NCBI GenBank assembly: GCA_024803745.1
Contig: JANJXV010000193.1
Span: 1,488,001-1,552,000, forward strand
DNA length: 64,000 bases
Reading direction: 5' to 3'
Origin: Megascapheus bottae
Taxonomy: Eukaryota > Chordata > Mammalia > Rodentia > Geomyidae
Below the pieces are notes generated by a model that saw nothing but the letters and a program-made list of their open reading frames with translations, had not been told where the DNA came from and made no database searches. Within the stretch, counting starts at the first letter, position 1; every line of letters starts with the position of its first letter. Position numbers and translations under genes: made by a program. Positions 1-11,700 of this stretch are shown here, piece after piece.

Positions 1-122
1 TCTTCTGTGTTCTTCCCTCTTGCATTTTTTACACATGACAGCAAAGCTAATCATCAGGAAAAAATTGATTAGGATACAGAAACCTAATAATATCCTAGTA
101 GATTGACGTCAAAAATATGTGC

Positions 123-335
123 AAGATGCCCTGTGTGTTTGACCTAGTGGGAGAGTCCTTGGCTACCAAGCAGTAAGCCTCAGGTTTGATTCCTCATTAC
201 CACATACATAGAAAACGCTGCAAGTGGTGCTGTGGCTCGGTGGGACAGCTAAAGCCTAAAGAAAGCCCAAGAACAATGTTCACACTCTGAGGTCAAGTCC
301 CAAGACTAGCAAAAACAAAAAAAATTCGACAAGGG
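123..335 (+). repeat. SINE (tRNA/ID-like), block A of unit 1
   Basis: tRNA-like head with an A-box-like 'gacctagtgggagag' and a B-box-like 'ggtttgattcc', then a second ID-like arm ('gtggtgctgtggctcggtgg') and an A-rich end. Copies sit at the same place in every unit (7533-7745, 14903-15115, 49180-49385, 56600-56810). An inverted copy is at 30530-30715. Confidence 0.8.
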
Positions 336-507
336 GCAAAATGCAGGCAGAGAAGGCACTGTGAAGCCAATGTTTTGTAAAGGATGAGGGCAATATTGAC
401 CCTTAAGTTTGGATCTTACCTAAGAAAGGCTCCTTGAGCCTGAGACCAGACTGGTAGTTGGGCCTAGTGGAAGACATTGGGATTGGACAAATAAGGTGTG
501 CTGTATA

Positions 508-894
508 CTACATCCACATGTATATTGTGAGACTGGAGGGGAGATTCAGCCTCCAGTGTGTCTTTGGTGAGGTCTTTTGTGAGCAAGGATCTTTGGTCAT
601 TGGGCCCTGAAAGGTGACCCTGCCTCCCTCACAATGGAACAGAATATGGAACCCTGGTAACCAAGCCACTGTAACTAACAACCAGCTCAAGCCAGCTCAC
701 TTGGCCTGTGGCTCAGGAGGAAGAAAGATGTTGCTGTGCTGTTGCCAAAGGTCAGGAAACTCGAGTCTCAGGCATGGAAGTTGTGGATGTCTTACTCGAA
801 GATGTACATGCTAGATCATTGCCAAGCCACAAATCCAGTATAACAGAACTTTCTCTAAGAAGAAGGCCAGGAAAATCCAGGGCAACCAGATGAG
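508..894 (+). pseudogene. Exon-like coding relict in block A, unit 1
   Basis: I do not recognise the protein. The frame running through 614-893 has protein-like content: a run beginning AQEEERCCCAVAKGQE, then an acidic and a basic stretch. It is broken by a TAA upstream (CCACTGTAA, about 668-676) and by a TGA at 891-893. Just past it the motif GATGAG|GTAAAT at 894/895 resembles a 5' splice donor. The same reading, with partly different residues, is recovered on the minus strand at 30185-29940. That copy is contiguous with a larger degenerate gene remnant, so this block is probably a duplicated exon with flanking intron. No function can be assigned. Confidence 0.5.
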
Positions 895-1369
895 GTAAAT
901 TTCTAAGAAGAAATGTATTTGACCCCATCATCCTCCCCACACACTACAACTTTCTTTTTTTTTCATTTTTTTATTGTAATTAGTAAAAGGGTTAGATGAT
1001 ATTTGCCAGATAGAAGGTGCATTAATTCACATACATTGATACCCTTTCACATGTCTTGGTACCCATTTCCCTCCAACCCCACACCCCCCACCCATCTTGG
1101 TTTTCCCCCCTTCCCTATCAAATTTCAAATATCCAAATACAAATAAATTCAATATATCAGATAACAAAGTGAGATACTATACCAATATGGGATAACCAAG
1201 GGACAGCAAGCGAGATGAGAGACAACATTGTACATTAAGGACAACAATCATTCATTATATGGCTTTTGTGTCAATATCCTGGAGGTCCTTTCAATTAGCT
1301 TCACATTATATGGCCTTATATATGGCCTTTTGCTCTATTGCCAATCTCTGCTAGTAGAGCCCAAGGTTT

Positions 1370-4300
1370 CTACTGATTATGACGAATGAGGGAAACCACT
1401 GAGCCTAAGTTCCTTTGAGTCTGGCTTACTTCACTTAATATGATTTGTTCTAAGTCTTTCCATTTCCTAACAAATGGGGCGATGTCATTCTTTCTGACAG
1501 CAGCATAGAATTCCATTGTGTACAAATACCACAACTTGTTGATCCACTCATCAACTGAGGGACATCTGGGTTGGTTCCATATCTTTGCTATGGTGAATAG
1601 TGCTGCAATGAACATTGTTGTGCTAGTGGGTTTAGTATGCCCTTGTTTCTGGATTGTTGGGTAAATGCCAAGTACTGGAATTGCTGGGTCATAGGGGAGT
1701 TGTATGTTTAGCGTTTTGAGGCACTGCCGCACTGCTTTCCATAGTGGTTGAACGAGTTTGCACTGCCACCAACAGTGTAGTAGTGATCCCTCCTGACCAC
1801 ATCCCCTCCAGCATCTGTTGTCATTCGTTTTCCTGATCCTGGCCATTCTAACTGGAGTGAGGTGGAATCTTAGAGTTGTTTTGATTTGCATTTCTTTTAT
1901 GACCAGAGATGTTGAGCATTTCTTCATGTGTCTATAGGCCATTTTTATTTCTTCTTCAGAGAAGACTCTCTTTAAGTCTTTGGCCCATTTTGTAATGGGA
2001 TGGGTGTTACTTTGGAGGTTAGTTTTGGAGTGATTCAGTTTTTTGAGTTGTTGATATATTTTAGATATGAGGCCTTGTTCCGTTGTTTGGGTGGTGAAGA
2101 TCTTCTCCCACTCTGTAGGCTTCCTGATTAGTTTACTAGCTATATCCGTTGCCATACAAAAGCTCTGCAGTTTAATGCAGTCCCACTTATCCAGCCTTTC
2201 TCTGATTTGTTGTGATTCTTGGTCCTTATTAAGAAAGTTTCGACCTGTACCAAGGAGGCCTAGTGTATCTCCTATTCCTTCCTGTAAACTTTTCAGTGTG
2301 TCAGCTTTTACCTCCATGTCTTTGATCCATTTGGAGTTAATTCTAGTGCAAGGTGACAAAGAAGGATCCAACTTTAGTTTTCTGCAGGTGTTTAACCAGT
2401 TCTGCCAGCACAACTTGTTGAAGAGGCTATCTTTCTTCCATTCTATTTTTTTGGCTCCCTGGTCAAAGATTAGGTGGCCATAGGTCTGTGGTTTAATATC
2501 TGGGTCCGCAGTTCTACTCCATTGGACTTCAGGCCTGTTCTTGTGCCAGTACCAAGCTGTTTTGGGAATTATAGCTCTGTAATAGAGCCTTAAGTTTGGA
2601 ATTGAAATTCCTCCAGCGCTGTTCTTTCTGCTAAGAAGTGTTTTTGCTATACGGGGTCTTTTATTATTCCATATGAAATTTTCAATTGCCTCTTCTATGT
2701 CTTTAAAGAATGACATTGGGATGTTGATGGGTATTACATTGAATTTGTAGATAGCCCTTGGCAAGGTTGTCATTTTCACAATGTTGGTTCTTCCAATCCA
2801 GGAGCACGGGAGGTTTTTCCATTTCCTTAGTTCTGCTTTAATTTCCTTTTATAGGGTTTTAAAGTTTTCATCTAAACAGTCCTTTACATTCTTAGTTAAG
2901 CTAATTGCTAGGTACTTTATTTTCTTTGAGGCTATTGTGAAAGGATTTTCTTTCCTGATTATTGCCTCGTTCCTCACAGTGTTGGCGTAAATTAAGGCAG
3001 TTGATTTGTGAGGGTTGATTTTATGGCCTGCTACCCTTCCAAAGCTTTGAATCAGCTCAAGGAGCTTGGGAGTAGAGTCTATAGGATTCTTTAAATACAG
3101 AATCATGTCATCTGCAAAGAGGGATAGTTTTATTTCCTCTTTCCCTACTTGGATCCCCTCTATGCTTGCTTCTTGCCTTATTGCACTGCCTAGGAATTCT
3201 AGTACTATGTTAAAAAGGAGTGGAGAGAGTGGGCATCCTTGTCTCCTTCCTGATTTTAGAGGGAATGGCTTTAGATTTTCACCATTAAGTATAATACTAG
3301 CAGTGGGTTTCTCATACACAGCCTTTATTACATTGAGAAATGTTCCATGGATTCCTAGTTTCTCCACATCTTTTTACATAAAGGGGTTTTGGATCTTGTC
3401 AAATGCCTTTTCCGCATCTATTGAGACAACCATGTGATTTTATCCCTGCTCCTGTTGATGTGTTGAATTATATTAATTGATTTGTGTATGTTGAACCAGC
3501 TTTGCCTCCCTGTGATGAATCCAGTTTGATCATAGTGTATATTTTTTTGATGAGTTGTTGTAGACGGTTGGCCAGTATTTTGTTGAGAAGTTTTGCATCG
3601 AGGTTCATCAAAGAAATGTGTCTATAGATCTCTTTCTTTGATGAATCTCTGTCTGGTTTGGGGATGAGGGATATGCTGGCTTCACAGAATCAGTTTAGTA
3701 AAGAACCTTCATTTTCAATTTCATTGAAGAGCTTGAGGAGTATTGGTGTGAGCTCTGCTTTGAAGACCTTATAGAATGCAGCTGTGAATCCATCTGGCCC
3801 TGGGCTCTTTTTAAGTGGAAGTTGTCTAATTTCCATTTCTATTTCAGAGCTTGAAATAGGCCTGTTGAGTTGGGTTAGCTCTTCTTGGTTCATTGTGTGT
3901 ATGTTAATATTGTCTAGGAATTCATCCATTTCTTCTAGATTCTCAAATTTGTTGGCGTAAAGGTTTGAGAAGTATTCCCTCATGATATTCTGGATCTTAG
4001 TAATTTCTGTCGTGATATTACCATTTTCATCTGCGATTTTGTTTATTTCGATATGCTCTCTTCTTTTTTTGGTAAGATTTGCTAAGGGCTTGTCAATTTT
4101 GTTAATTCTTTCAAGAAACAACTCCTTGTTTTGTTGATTCTTTCTATAGTTTTTTTTATTCCAAATCATTTAATTCTGCTTTGATTTTAATAATTTTCTT
4201 TCTCCTAATGGGTTTAGGGTTGGTTTGTTGCTCTTTTTCCAGGAGGTTAAGGTGAGACATTAACTAGTTGGTTTGCCATTTTTCCAACTTGCTGTTGTAG

Positions 4301-5197
4301 GCACTCAGCGCTATAAATTTTCCTCTGAGTACTGCCTGTGTTGTGTCCCTAAGGAGTTGATATTTGTGTGCTCCTTATTGTTAAATTTCATAAACAGTTG
4401 GATATCTGTTCTGATCTCCTCGATTACCCATTGTTTTTGATTCAACAATGTGTTGTTCAGTCTCCATGAGTTACAGGGTTTTCTTTGGTGGAGATGTGTG
4501 TTCAGCTCCAATTTGATGCCTTTATGATCTGAGAGTGTGCATGGAATAATTTCAGTGTTTCTGAATCTGTCCAGGTTTGTTTTATGGCCTAAGATGTGGT
4601 CTATTTTGGAAAATGTTCCATGTTCTGCTGAGAAAAACGTATATTGTGGTGTTACTGGGTGGAAAATTCTGCAGATGTATGTTACATCTAGTCGGTCTAT
4701 ATAGTTGTTCAGTTCTAAGGTTTCTCTGTTGAGTTTTTGCCTTGTTGATCTGTCCATAGGTGAGAGTGGTGTGTTAAACTCACCAACAATCACTGTGTTT
4801 CGATCTATGTATGGTTTCAGTGTAAGTGAAGTTTGGAGCTCCGGGACTGGGTGTGTAAATATTTAGGATCGTTATGTCTTCCTGGAGGAAAGATCCCTTT
4901 AGTAGTATGTTGTACACTTCTTTGTCTTTTCTTACTATTTTTTGTTTGAAGTCTATTGTATCTGATATGAGGATGGCAACTCTAGCCTGTTTATGGGGGC
5001 AGTTAGCTTGATAGAGTTTATTCCAACTTCTCACTTTCAAAAGATGATTGTTTTTAGGTAAGATGTGTCTCTCGAAGTCAGCAGAATCATGGCTCTTGCT
5101 TTTTGATCCAACTAGACAACCTATGCCGTTTAATTGGAGAGTTCAGTCCATTGATATTGAGAGTTAGGATTGAGACATATTTATTAGATCCTACCAT
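1370..5197 (-). pseudogene. L1 ORF2 (endonuclease-reverse transcriptase), unit 1, broken
   Basis: ORF2 spans 3828 bp, the size expected for an L1 ORF2p of about 1275 residues. Order: AP-like endonuclease (about 5197-4480; NINGLN, IYTPSPGAPNF, GEFNTPLS and TLSDHKGIKLEL motifs), linker, reverse transcriptase ([19 protein letters not shown], SLFADDM), then the C-terminal Cys-rich segment (CWRGCG...HCWWQC) and natural stop at 1370. It is disrupted by several frame breaks. Two of them (QETHL region near 5060; before IDAEKAFD near 3430) recur in other copies, as does Glu in place of the metal-binding Asp of the GDFN motif. The longest open stretch is 2779-1370 (469 codons). Confidence 0.93.
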
Positions 5198-5245
5198 TTT
5201 TAAAAGCTTTTAGTAGGGCCTGTGTCTTGACAGTTCTTGTGGTCC

Positions 5246-6429
5246 TTAGATGGTATGCTGTTTAGGTGCCATTTCTTTCCCTATAATGCATTTATTTTGG
5301 TTTTGTATGTATAGAGCATCGTTGGGAATTCTCTGTAGTGTTGGTTTTGTTTCGACATATTGTTGCAGCTTTTCCCTGGAATGGAATGTTTTTATTTTTC
5401 CCTCAATTATGAATGAGAGCTTAGCTGGCTACAGTATTCTTGGTTGGTAGTTATTTGATTTAAGGGCATGACATATATGCTTCCAGTCACTTCGTGCTTG
5501 CATGGTCTCTGCTGAGAAATCTGGGGTTATTCTGATTGGTTTGCCTTTATAGGTTACTGATCCCTTTTCCCTGGCTGCCTTTAGGATCTTTCCTTTCGTT
5601 TCTATTGATCCAGTTCGGATCACAATGTGGCGGTGGGATGTTCTTTTCTGGTCAGGTCTGTTTGGGGTTCTAAAAGCTTCTCATATGTGGGTGGGCCTGC
5701 CCTTCTGGATATTTTGGAAATTCTCTGAGGTGATTCCCTGAAGTATATTTCCAATACCATTGACCTCTTTCTCCACGCCCTCCTCAATACCAACTAGCCT
5801 TAAATTATGCTTCCTAAGTGTATCTTGGACCTCCTGAAGCGCTCTCTCATATTTCCTAGATTTGGATTGACTCATTTTCTGTTCTTTATAATACCTAAAT
5901 TATCTTCAGCCCCTGAAATTCTCTCCTCTGCATTGTCTAACCTGCTATCAAAGCTATCTACTTTATTTTTCATCTCCCTTGCTTCTAATTGCTCACTTTT
6001 GATGCCTTGCCTCTCTTGTTTTAGATCATGTATGGATTTCTTTATCTCCTTGATTTCCTTTTGAGTGGTTAGCTCAGTAGCTTTATTTTCTTTGGACATT
6101 TGCTGGAGTTTGGTCCGGTTTTTATTTGTGGATTCTATGAATTCATCCATCTTTCTTTGAAAAACCTTTATTATGGCCTCCTATTTGGCTTCTTCTTTTT
6201 CACTTATCACCTTGTTTTTGCTTTCCTCTTGTTCAGCTATGGTTTCCTCCATTATCTCTTTCTTTATATTTTCACATTTTTCATTAATGATGTTTATCAA
6301 TTGCATTTGTGTAGCAATTGGAAGACTCTCCTCTAGGTTTGCCAGTGACTGTTCCTTTGTCTGATTACATTGGGTGGGGGATGTTGTTTCTTGATTTGAC
6401 ATTTTTCTTGAGTTTCTTGTTCTGCCCAT
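5246..6429 (-). pseudogene. L1 ORF1 (RNA-binding chaperone), unit 1, broken
   Basis: ORF1p is the trimeric nucleic-acid chaperone of L1. The N-terminal part is Lys/Glu-rich with a heptad-like coiled coil. The C-terminal part carries RRM and CTD signatures (PNLRLVGIEE-like, AAREKGSVTYKGKPIRI, SAETMQARSDWK). The coding sequence is in pieces: a copy-specific TAG ends the first piece at 6181; an ATGA overlap at 5872-5875 stops one frame and opens the next; a stop lies near 5681; and a TAG at 5429-5431 replaces the expected aromatic codon before PAKLSF. Residues continue recognisably to the natural stop at 5246. Confidence 0.9.
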
Positions 6430-6453
6430 TTGACAATGGGAGCAAGATTACTA

Positions 6454-6678
6454 CTAAATACGATTATAGTTTTTCAGATATAACCAACCTAGACATCTGT
6501 AGCTGGCAGACACTAGATGTTCACAAGTTTTGATTGGTATTATCACTCTTTCTTTTTGTGCACTTACAGACCAGCCTAATACAACCACTGATAAGCGATT
6601 TATACCCAGAACAATAAGCCTCTCAATCCAATCTCTATTGCCTTTAAGTCCCTCTGAGCCTAGAGAATAATTAACCAC
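6454..6678 (-). other. Small ORF in L1 5' UTR, unit 1 (74 codons)
   Basis: An open frame of 74 codons starting MVNYSLGSE ends 25 bp upstream of ORF1 on the L1 sense strand. It is also open at 14050-13826, 48323-48099 and 55745-55521, but disrupted in unit 6 by a 1 bp loss near 63133. I recognise no domain. Shared openness among near-identical duplicates is weak evidence of function, so this may be a chance uORF. Confidence 0.3.
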
Positions 6679-7097
6679 CTACATATACAATATTGCTCAA
6701 CAGCCATCAAGTGTAGATCCGTGCAGTATAAGGGTTGAAAGACGAGCAGAGATCCAGAGATAGAAAAAAAGAATGAGAGAGGTCAGGGGAGGTACAAAAG
6801 GATTAACGTAGGAGTGTAAGAATATTGTAGTAATGAAGAAAAGTTATAGCATAAGGATAACTGACCTAAGTTGGTAAGTAGGTAGCATATTTGAGTACAA
6901 AGTTTGGAAAGTATTAGAATAAAACTTATGTGTTGCTGCACGACTAGCTCTTAGCCCAACCAGTGGCCTCACAGTGGACCATTGGATGGATCTGTTTTTC
7001 TTGTCCACGTTGAGGGAAAGGGCTATTTCACAAGATGCAGAAGCGAAGATTTCAGAAGCAAATTCTGTGAGTGAATTAGCTCGTAAAAAGCATTTTT

Positions 7098-7305
7098 ATT
7101 GTCTTTTATCTTTCTGCCAGTCTTGGGGCTTGAATTCAGGGCCTGAGCACTGTCTCGGGTTTTGTCTAGTATAGCCCTCTGCCACTTGAGCCACAGTGCC
7201 ACATCTAGATTTTCTATCTATGTGATAATGAGCAATCAAACCCAGATCTTCATGGATGCTAGGCAAGCACTCTAGCAACATGCCAAACTCTCAACCCTGA
7301 CATAG
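7098..7305 (-). repeat. SINE (ID-like), block A of unit 2, minus strand
   Basis: Plus-strand reading shows the reverse complement of the SINE: 'cttggggcttgaattcagg', 'gcactgt', 'cacttgagccacagtgccac', then 'gatgctaggcaagcactcta'. Orthologous within units at 14470-14670, 48745-48945, 56166-56365 and 63586-63785. Confidence 0.8.
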
Positions 7306-7316
7306 TAATTATAAAG

Positions 7317-7340
7317 TCATCATCATCATCATCATCATAT
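7317..7340. repeat. (TCA)n microsatellite within the array unit
   Basis: About seven CAT repeats. The same site has roughly 6 (14692-14710), 6 (48962-48982), 5 plus a variant CGT (56387-56403) and 6 with a variant start (63806-63828). The inverted L1-free copy near 30918 has about 4. Confidence 0.85.
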
Positions 7341-7532
7341 CCAAATATCTTTTCTCCTACAAAGAATGAACACTTAACTGTGTCTAATGCTTTTTTTTAA
7401 TTTCACTAATTCTTCTGTGTTTTCCCTCTTGCATTTTTTACACTTGACAGCGAAGCTAATCATCAGGAAAAAAGTGATTAGGATACACAAACCTAATAAT
7501 ATCCTAGTAGATTGACGTCAAAAATATGTGCA

Positions 7533-7745
7533 AGATGCCCTGTGTGTTTGACCTCGTGGTAGAGTACTTGGCTACCAAGCAAAAAGACTCAGGTTTGATA
7601 CCTCATTACCACATACATAGAAAACGCTGCAAGTTGTGCTGTGGCTCGGTGGGACAGCTAAAGCCTAAAGAAAGCCCAAGAACAATGTTCACATTGTGAG
7701 GTCAAGTGCCAAGACTAGCAAAAACAAATAAAATTCGACAAGGGG
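7533..7745 (+). repeat. SINE (tRNA/ID-like), block A of unit 2
   Basis: Same element as at 123-335, with small differences: 'gacctcgtggtagag' and 'caaaaagactcag' in the head. Confidence 0.8.
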
Positions 7746-7914
7746 CAAAATGCAGGCAGAGAAGGCACTGTGAAGCCAATGTTTTGTAAAGGATGAGGGC
7801 AATATTGACCCTTAAGTTTGGATCTTACCTAAGAAAGGCTCCTTGAGCCTGAGACCAGACTGGTAGTTGGGCCTAGTGGAAGACATTGGGATTGGACAAA
7901 TAAGGTGTGTTGTA

Positions 7915-8304
7915 TACTACATCCACATGTATATTGTGAGACTGGAGGAGAGATTCAGCCTCCAGTATGTCTTTGGTGAGGTCTTTTGTGAGCAAGGATC
8001 TTTGGTCATTGGGCCCTGAAAGGTGACCCTGCCTCCCTCACAATGGAACAGAATATGGAACCCTGGTAACCAAGCCACTGTAACTAACAACCAGCTCAAG
8101 CCAGCTCACTTGGCCTGTGGCTCAGGAGGAAGAAAGATGTTGCTGTGCTGTTGCCGAAGGTCAGGAAACTCGAGTCTCAGGCATGGAAGTTGTGGATGTC
8201 TTACTCGAAGATGTACATGCTAGATCATTGCCAAGCCACAAATCCAGTATAACAGAACTTTCTCTAAGAAGAAGGCCGGAAAATCCAGGGCAACCAGATG
8301 AGGT
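7915..8304 (+). pseudogene. Exon-like coding relict in block A, unit 2
   Basis: Same unrecognised relict as unit 1. This copy lacks one A in 'aggccggaaaatcc', so the frame that carries AQEEERCCC stays open across the candidate donor (GATGAG|GTAAAT, about 8304) and stops only at about 8314. Which frame was ancestral cannot be decided from this alone. Confidence 0.5.
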
Positions 8305-8778
8305 AAATTTCTAAGAAGAAATGTATTTGACCCCATCATCCCCCCCACACACTACAACTTTCTTTTTTTTTTCATTTTTTTATTGTAATTAGTAAAAGGG
8401 TTAGATGATATTTGCCAGATAGAAGGTGCATTAATTCACATACATTGATACCCTTTCACATGTCTTCGTACCCATTTCCCTCCAACCCCACACCCCCCAC
8501 CCGTCTTGGTTTTCCCCCCTTCCCTATCAAATTTCAAATATCCAAATACAAATAAATTCAATATAGCAGATAACAAAGTGAGATACTATACCAATATGGG
8601 ATAACCAAGGGACAGCAAGCGAGATGAGAGACAACATAGTACATTAAGGACAACAATCATTCATTATATGGCTGTTGTGTCAATATCCTGGAGGTCCTTT
8701 CAATTAGCTTCACATTATATGGCCTTATATATGGCCTTTTGCTCTATTGCCAATCTCTGCTAGTAGAGCCCAAGGTTT

Positions 8779-11700
8779 CTAATGATTATGACGAATGAGG
8801 GAAACCACTGAGCCTAAGTTCCTTTGAGTCTGGCTTACTTCACTTAATATGATTTGTTCTATGTATTTCCATTTCCTAACAAATGGGGCGATGTCATTCT
8901 TTCTGACAGCAGCATAGAATTCCATTGTGTACAAATACCACAACTTGTTGATCCACTCATCAACTGAGGGACATCTGGGTTGGTTCCATATCTTTGCTAT
9001 GGTGAATAGTGCTGCAATGAACATTGTTGTGCTAGTGGGTTTAGTATGCCCTTGTTTCTGGATTGTTGGGTAAATGCCAAGTACTGGAATTGCTGGGTGA
9101 AGGGGAGTTGTATGTTTAGCGTTTTGAGGCACTGCCGCACTGCTTTCCATAGTGGTTGAACGAGTTTGCACTCCCACCAACAGTGTAGTAGTGATCCCTC
9201 CTGACCACATCCCCTCCAGCATCTGTTGTCATTCGTTTTCCTGAACCTGGCCATTCTAACTTGAGTTAGGTTTAATCTTAGACTTGTTTTGATTTGCATT
9301 TCTTTTATGACCAGAGATGTTGAGCATTTCTTCATGTGTCTATAGGCCATTTTTGTTTCTTCTTCAGAGAAGACTCTCTTTAAGTCTTTGGCCCATTTTG
9401 TAATGGGATGGGTGTTACTTTGGAGGTTAGTTTTGGAGTGATTCAATTTTTTGAGTTGTTGATATATTTTAGCTATGAGGCCTTGTTCCATTGTTTGGGT
9501 GGTGAAGATCTTCTCCCACTCTGTAGGCTTCCTGATTAGTTTACTAGCTATATCCGTTGCCATACAAAAGCTCTGCAGTTTAATGCAGTCCCACTTATCC
9601 AGCCTTTCTCTGATTTGTTGTGATTCTTGGTCCTTATTAAGAAAGTTTCGACCTGTACCAAGGAGGCCTAGTGTATCTCCTATTCCTTCCTGTAAACTTT
9701 TCAGTGTGTCAGCTTTTACCTCCACGTCTTTGATCCATTTGGAGTTAATTCTAGTGCAAGGTGACAAAGAAGGATCCAACTTTAGTTTTCTGCAGGTGTT
9801 TAACCAGTCTGCCAGAACAACTTGTTGAAGAGGCTATCTTTCTTCCATTCTATTTTTTTGGCTCCCTGGTCAAAGATTAGGTGGCCATAGGTCTGTGGTT
9901 TAATATCTGGGCCCGCAGTTCTACTCCATTGGACTTCAGGCCTGTTCTTTTGCCAGTACCAAGCTGTTTTGAGAATTATAGCTCTGTAATAGAGCCTTAA
10001 GTTTGGAATTGAAATTCCTCCAGCGCTGTTCTTTCTGCTAAGAAGTGTTTTTGCTATACGGGGTCTTTTATTATTCCATATGAAATTTTGAATTGCCTCT
10101 TCTATGTCTTTAAAGAATGACATTGGGATGTCGATGGGTATTACATTGAATTTGTAGATAGCCCTTGGCAAGATTGTCATTTTCACAATGTTGATTCTTC
10201 CAATCCAGGAGCATGGGAGGTTTTTCCATTTCCTTAGTTCTGCTTTAATTTCCTTTTTTAGGGTTTTAAAGTTTTCATCTAAACGGTCCTTTACATTCTT
10301 AGTTAAGCTAATTGCTAGGTACTTTATTTTCTTTGAGGCTATTGTGAAAGGATTTTCTTTCCTGATTATTGCCTCGTTCCTCTCAGTGTTGGCGTAAAGT
10401 AAGGCAGTTGATTTGTGAGGGTTGATTTTATGGCCTGCTACCCTTCCAAAGCTTTGAATCAGCTCAAGGAGCTTGGGAGTAGAGTCTATAGGATTCTTTA
10501 AATACAGAATCATGTCATCTGCAAAGAGGGATAGTTTTATTTACTCTTTCCCTACTTGGATCCCCTTTATGCTTGCTTCTTGCCATATTGCACTGCCTAG
10601 GAATTCTAGTACTATGTTCAAAAGGAGTGGAGAGAGAGGGCATCCTTGTCTCGTTCCTGATTTTAGAGGGAATGGCTTTAGATTTTCACCATTAAGTATA
10701 ATACTAGCAGTGGGTTTCTCATACACAGCCTTTATTACATTGAGAAATGTTCCATGGATTCCTAGTTTCTCCACATCTTTTAACATAAAGGGGTTTTGGA
10801 TCTTGTCAAATGCCTTTTCTGCATCTATTGAGACAATCATGTGATTTTATCCCTGCTCCTGTTGATGTGTTGAATTATATTAATTGATTTGTGTATGTTG
10901 AACCAGCTTTGCCTCCCTGTGATGAATCCAGTTTGATCATAGTGTATATTTTTTTGATGAGTTGTTGTAGACGGTTGGCCAGTATTTTGTTGAGAAGTTT
11001 TGCATCGATGTTCATCAAAGAAATGGGTCTATAGATCTCTTTCTTTGATGAATCTCTGTCTGGTTTGGGGATGAGGGATATGCTGGCTTCACAGAATCAG
11101 TTTAGTAAAGAACCTTCATTTTCAATTTCGTTGAAGAGCTTGAGGAGTATTGGTGTGAGCTCTGCTTTGAAGACCTTATAGAATTCAGCTGTGAATCCAT
11201 CTGGCCCTGGGCTCTTTTTACGTGGAAGTTGTCTAATTTCCATTTCTATTTCAGAGCTTGAAATAGGCCTGTTGAGTTGGGTTAGCTCTTCTTGGTTCAG
11301 TGTGTGTATGTTAATATTGTCTAGGAATTCATCCATTTCTTCTAGATTCTCCAATTTGTTGGCGTAAAGGTTTGAGAAGTTTTCCCTCATGATATTCTGG
11401 ATCTTGGTAATTTCTGTCGTGATATTACCATTTTCATCTGCGATTTTGTTTATTTCGATATGCTCTCTTCTTTTTTTGGTAAGATTTGCTAAGGGCTTGT
11501 CAATTTTGTTAATTCTTTCAAGAACCAACACCTTGTTTTGTTGATTCTTTCTATAGTTTTTTATTCCAAATTATTTAATTCTGCTTTGATTTTAATAATT
11601 TGCTTTCTCCTAATGGGTTTAGGGTTGGTTTGTTGCTCTTTTTTCAGGAGGTTAAGGTGAGACATTAACTAGTTGGTTTGCCATTTTTCCAACTTGCTGT

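Larger units (their letters stand above)
1..950 (+). repeat. Block A of unit 1 (partial): non-L1 duplicon flank
   Basis: This is the right-hand two thirds of block A, cut by the window edge. It contains a plus-strand SINE (about 123-335), then low-repeat sequence, then an exon-like relict ending at a possible splice donor (894/895). It ends where the T-rich tract of the L1 3' tail begins. Homologous blocks are at 6986-8361, 14356-15730, 48631-50005 and 56051-57425. A diverged inverted copy without the L1 lies at 29906-31262. Confidence 0.85.
951..6985 (-). mobile_element. Near-full-length L1 retrotransposon, unit 1 (L1-1)
   Basis: Read on the minus strand: a 5' UTR of about 550 bp (6985-6430), ORF1 (6429-5246), a 48 bp spacer, ORF2 (5197-1370), a ~400 bp 3' UTR and an A-rich tail, seen as the T-rich tract from 951. 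Layout and lengths match mammalian L1. Both ORFs are broken. Lesions shared with the other copies are described under ORF1 and ORF2. Unit-1-specific damage includes a TAG in ORF1 near 6183, a stop near 5681 and further frame breaks in the RT region. The element is non-autonomous and almost certainly immobile. Confidence 0.95.
6986..8361 (+). repeat. Block A of unit 2
   Basis: This is a complete ~1.38 kb non-L1 block. It begins at GATCTGTTTTTCTTG, right after the 5' end of L1-1, and ends at the T-rich tail of L1-2. Contents in order: ~110 bp unique sequence, minus-strand SINE (7098-7305), TCA microsatellite (7317-7340), plus-strand SINE (7533-7745), exon relict (about 7915-8304). Confidence 0.85.

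Noticed and set aside
2067..2483. 138-codon plus-strand ORF (also at 9475, 16840, 51118 and 58541), and the other plus-strand ORFs over the L1s
   Set aside because: They lie antisense to L1 ORF2 or ORF1 coding sequence and recur only because the L1 does. No independent domain or start context.
7317..7340. Short regular repeats as a possible CRISPR-like array
   Set aside because: Simple trinucleotide microsatellite without spacers, in a mammalian repeat context.
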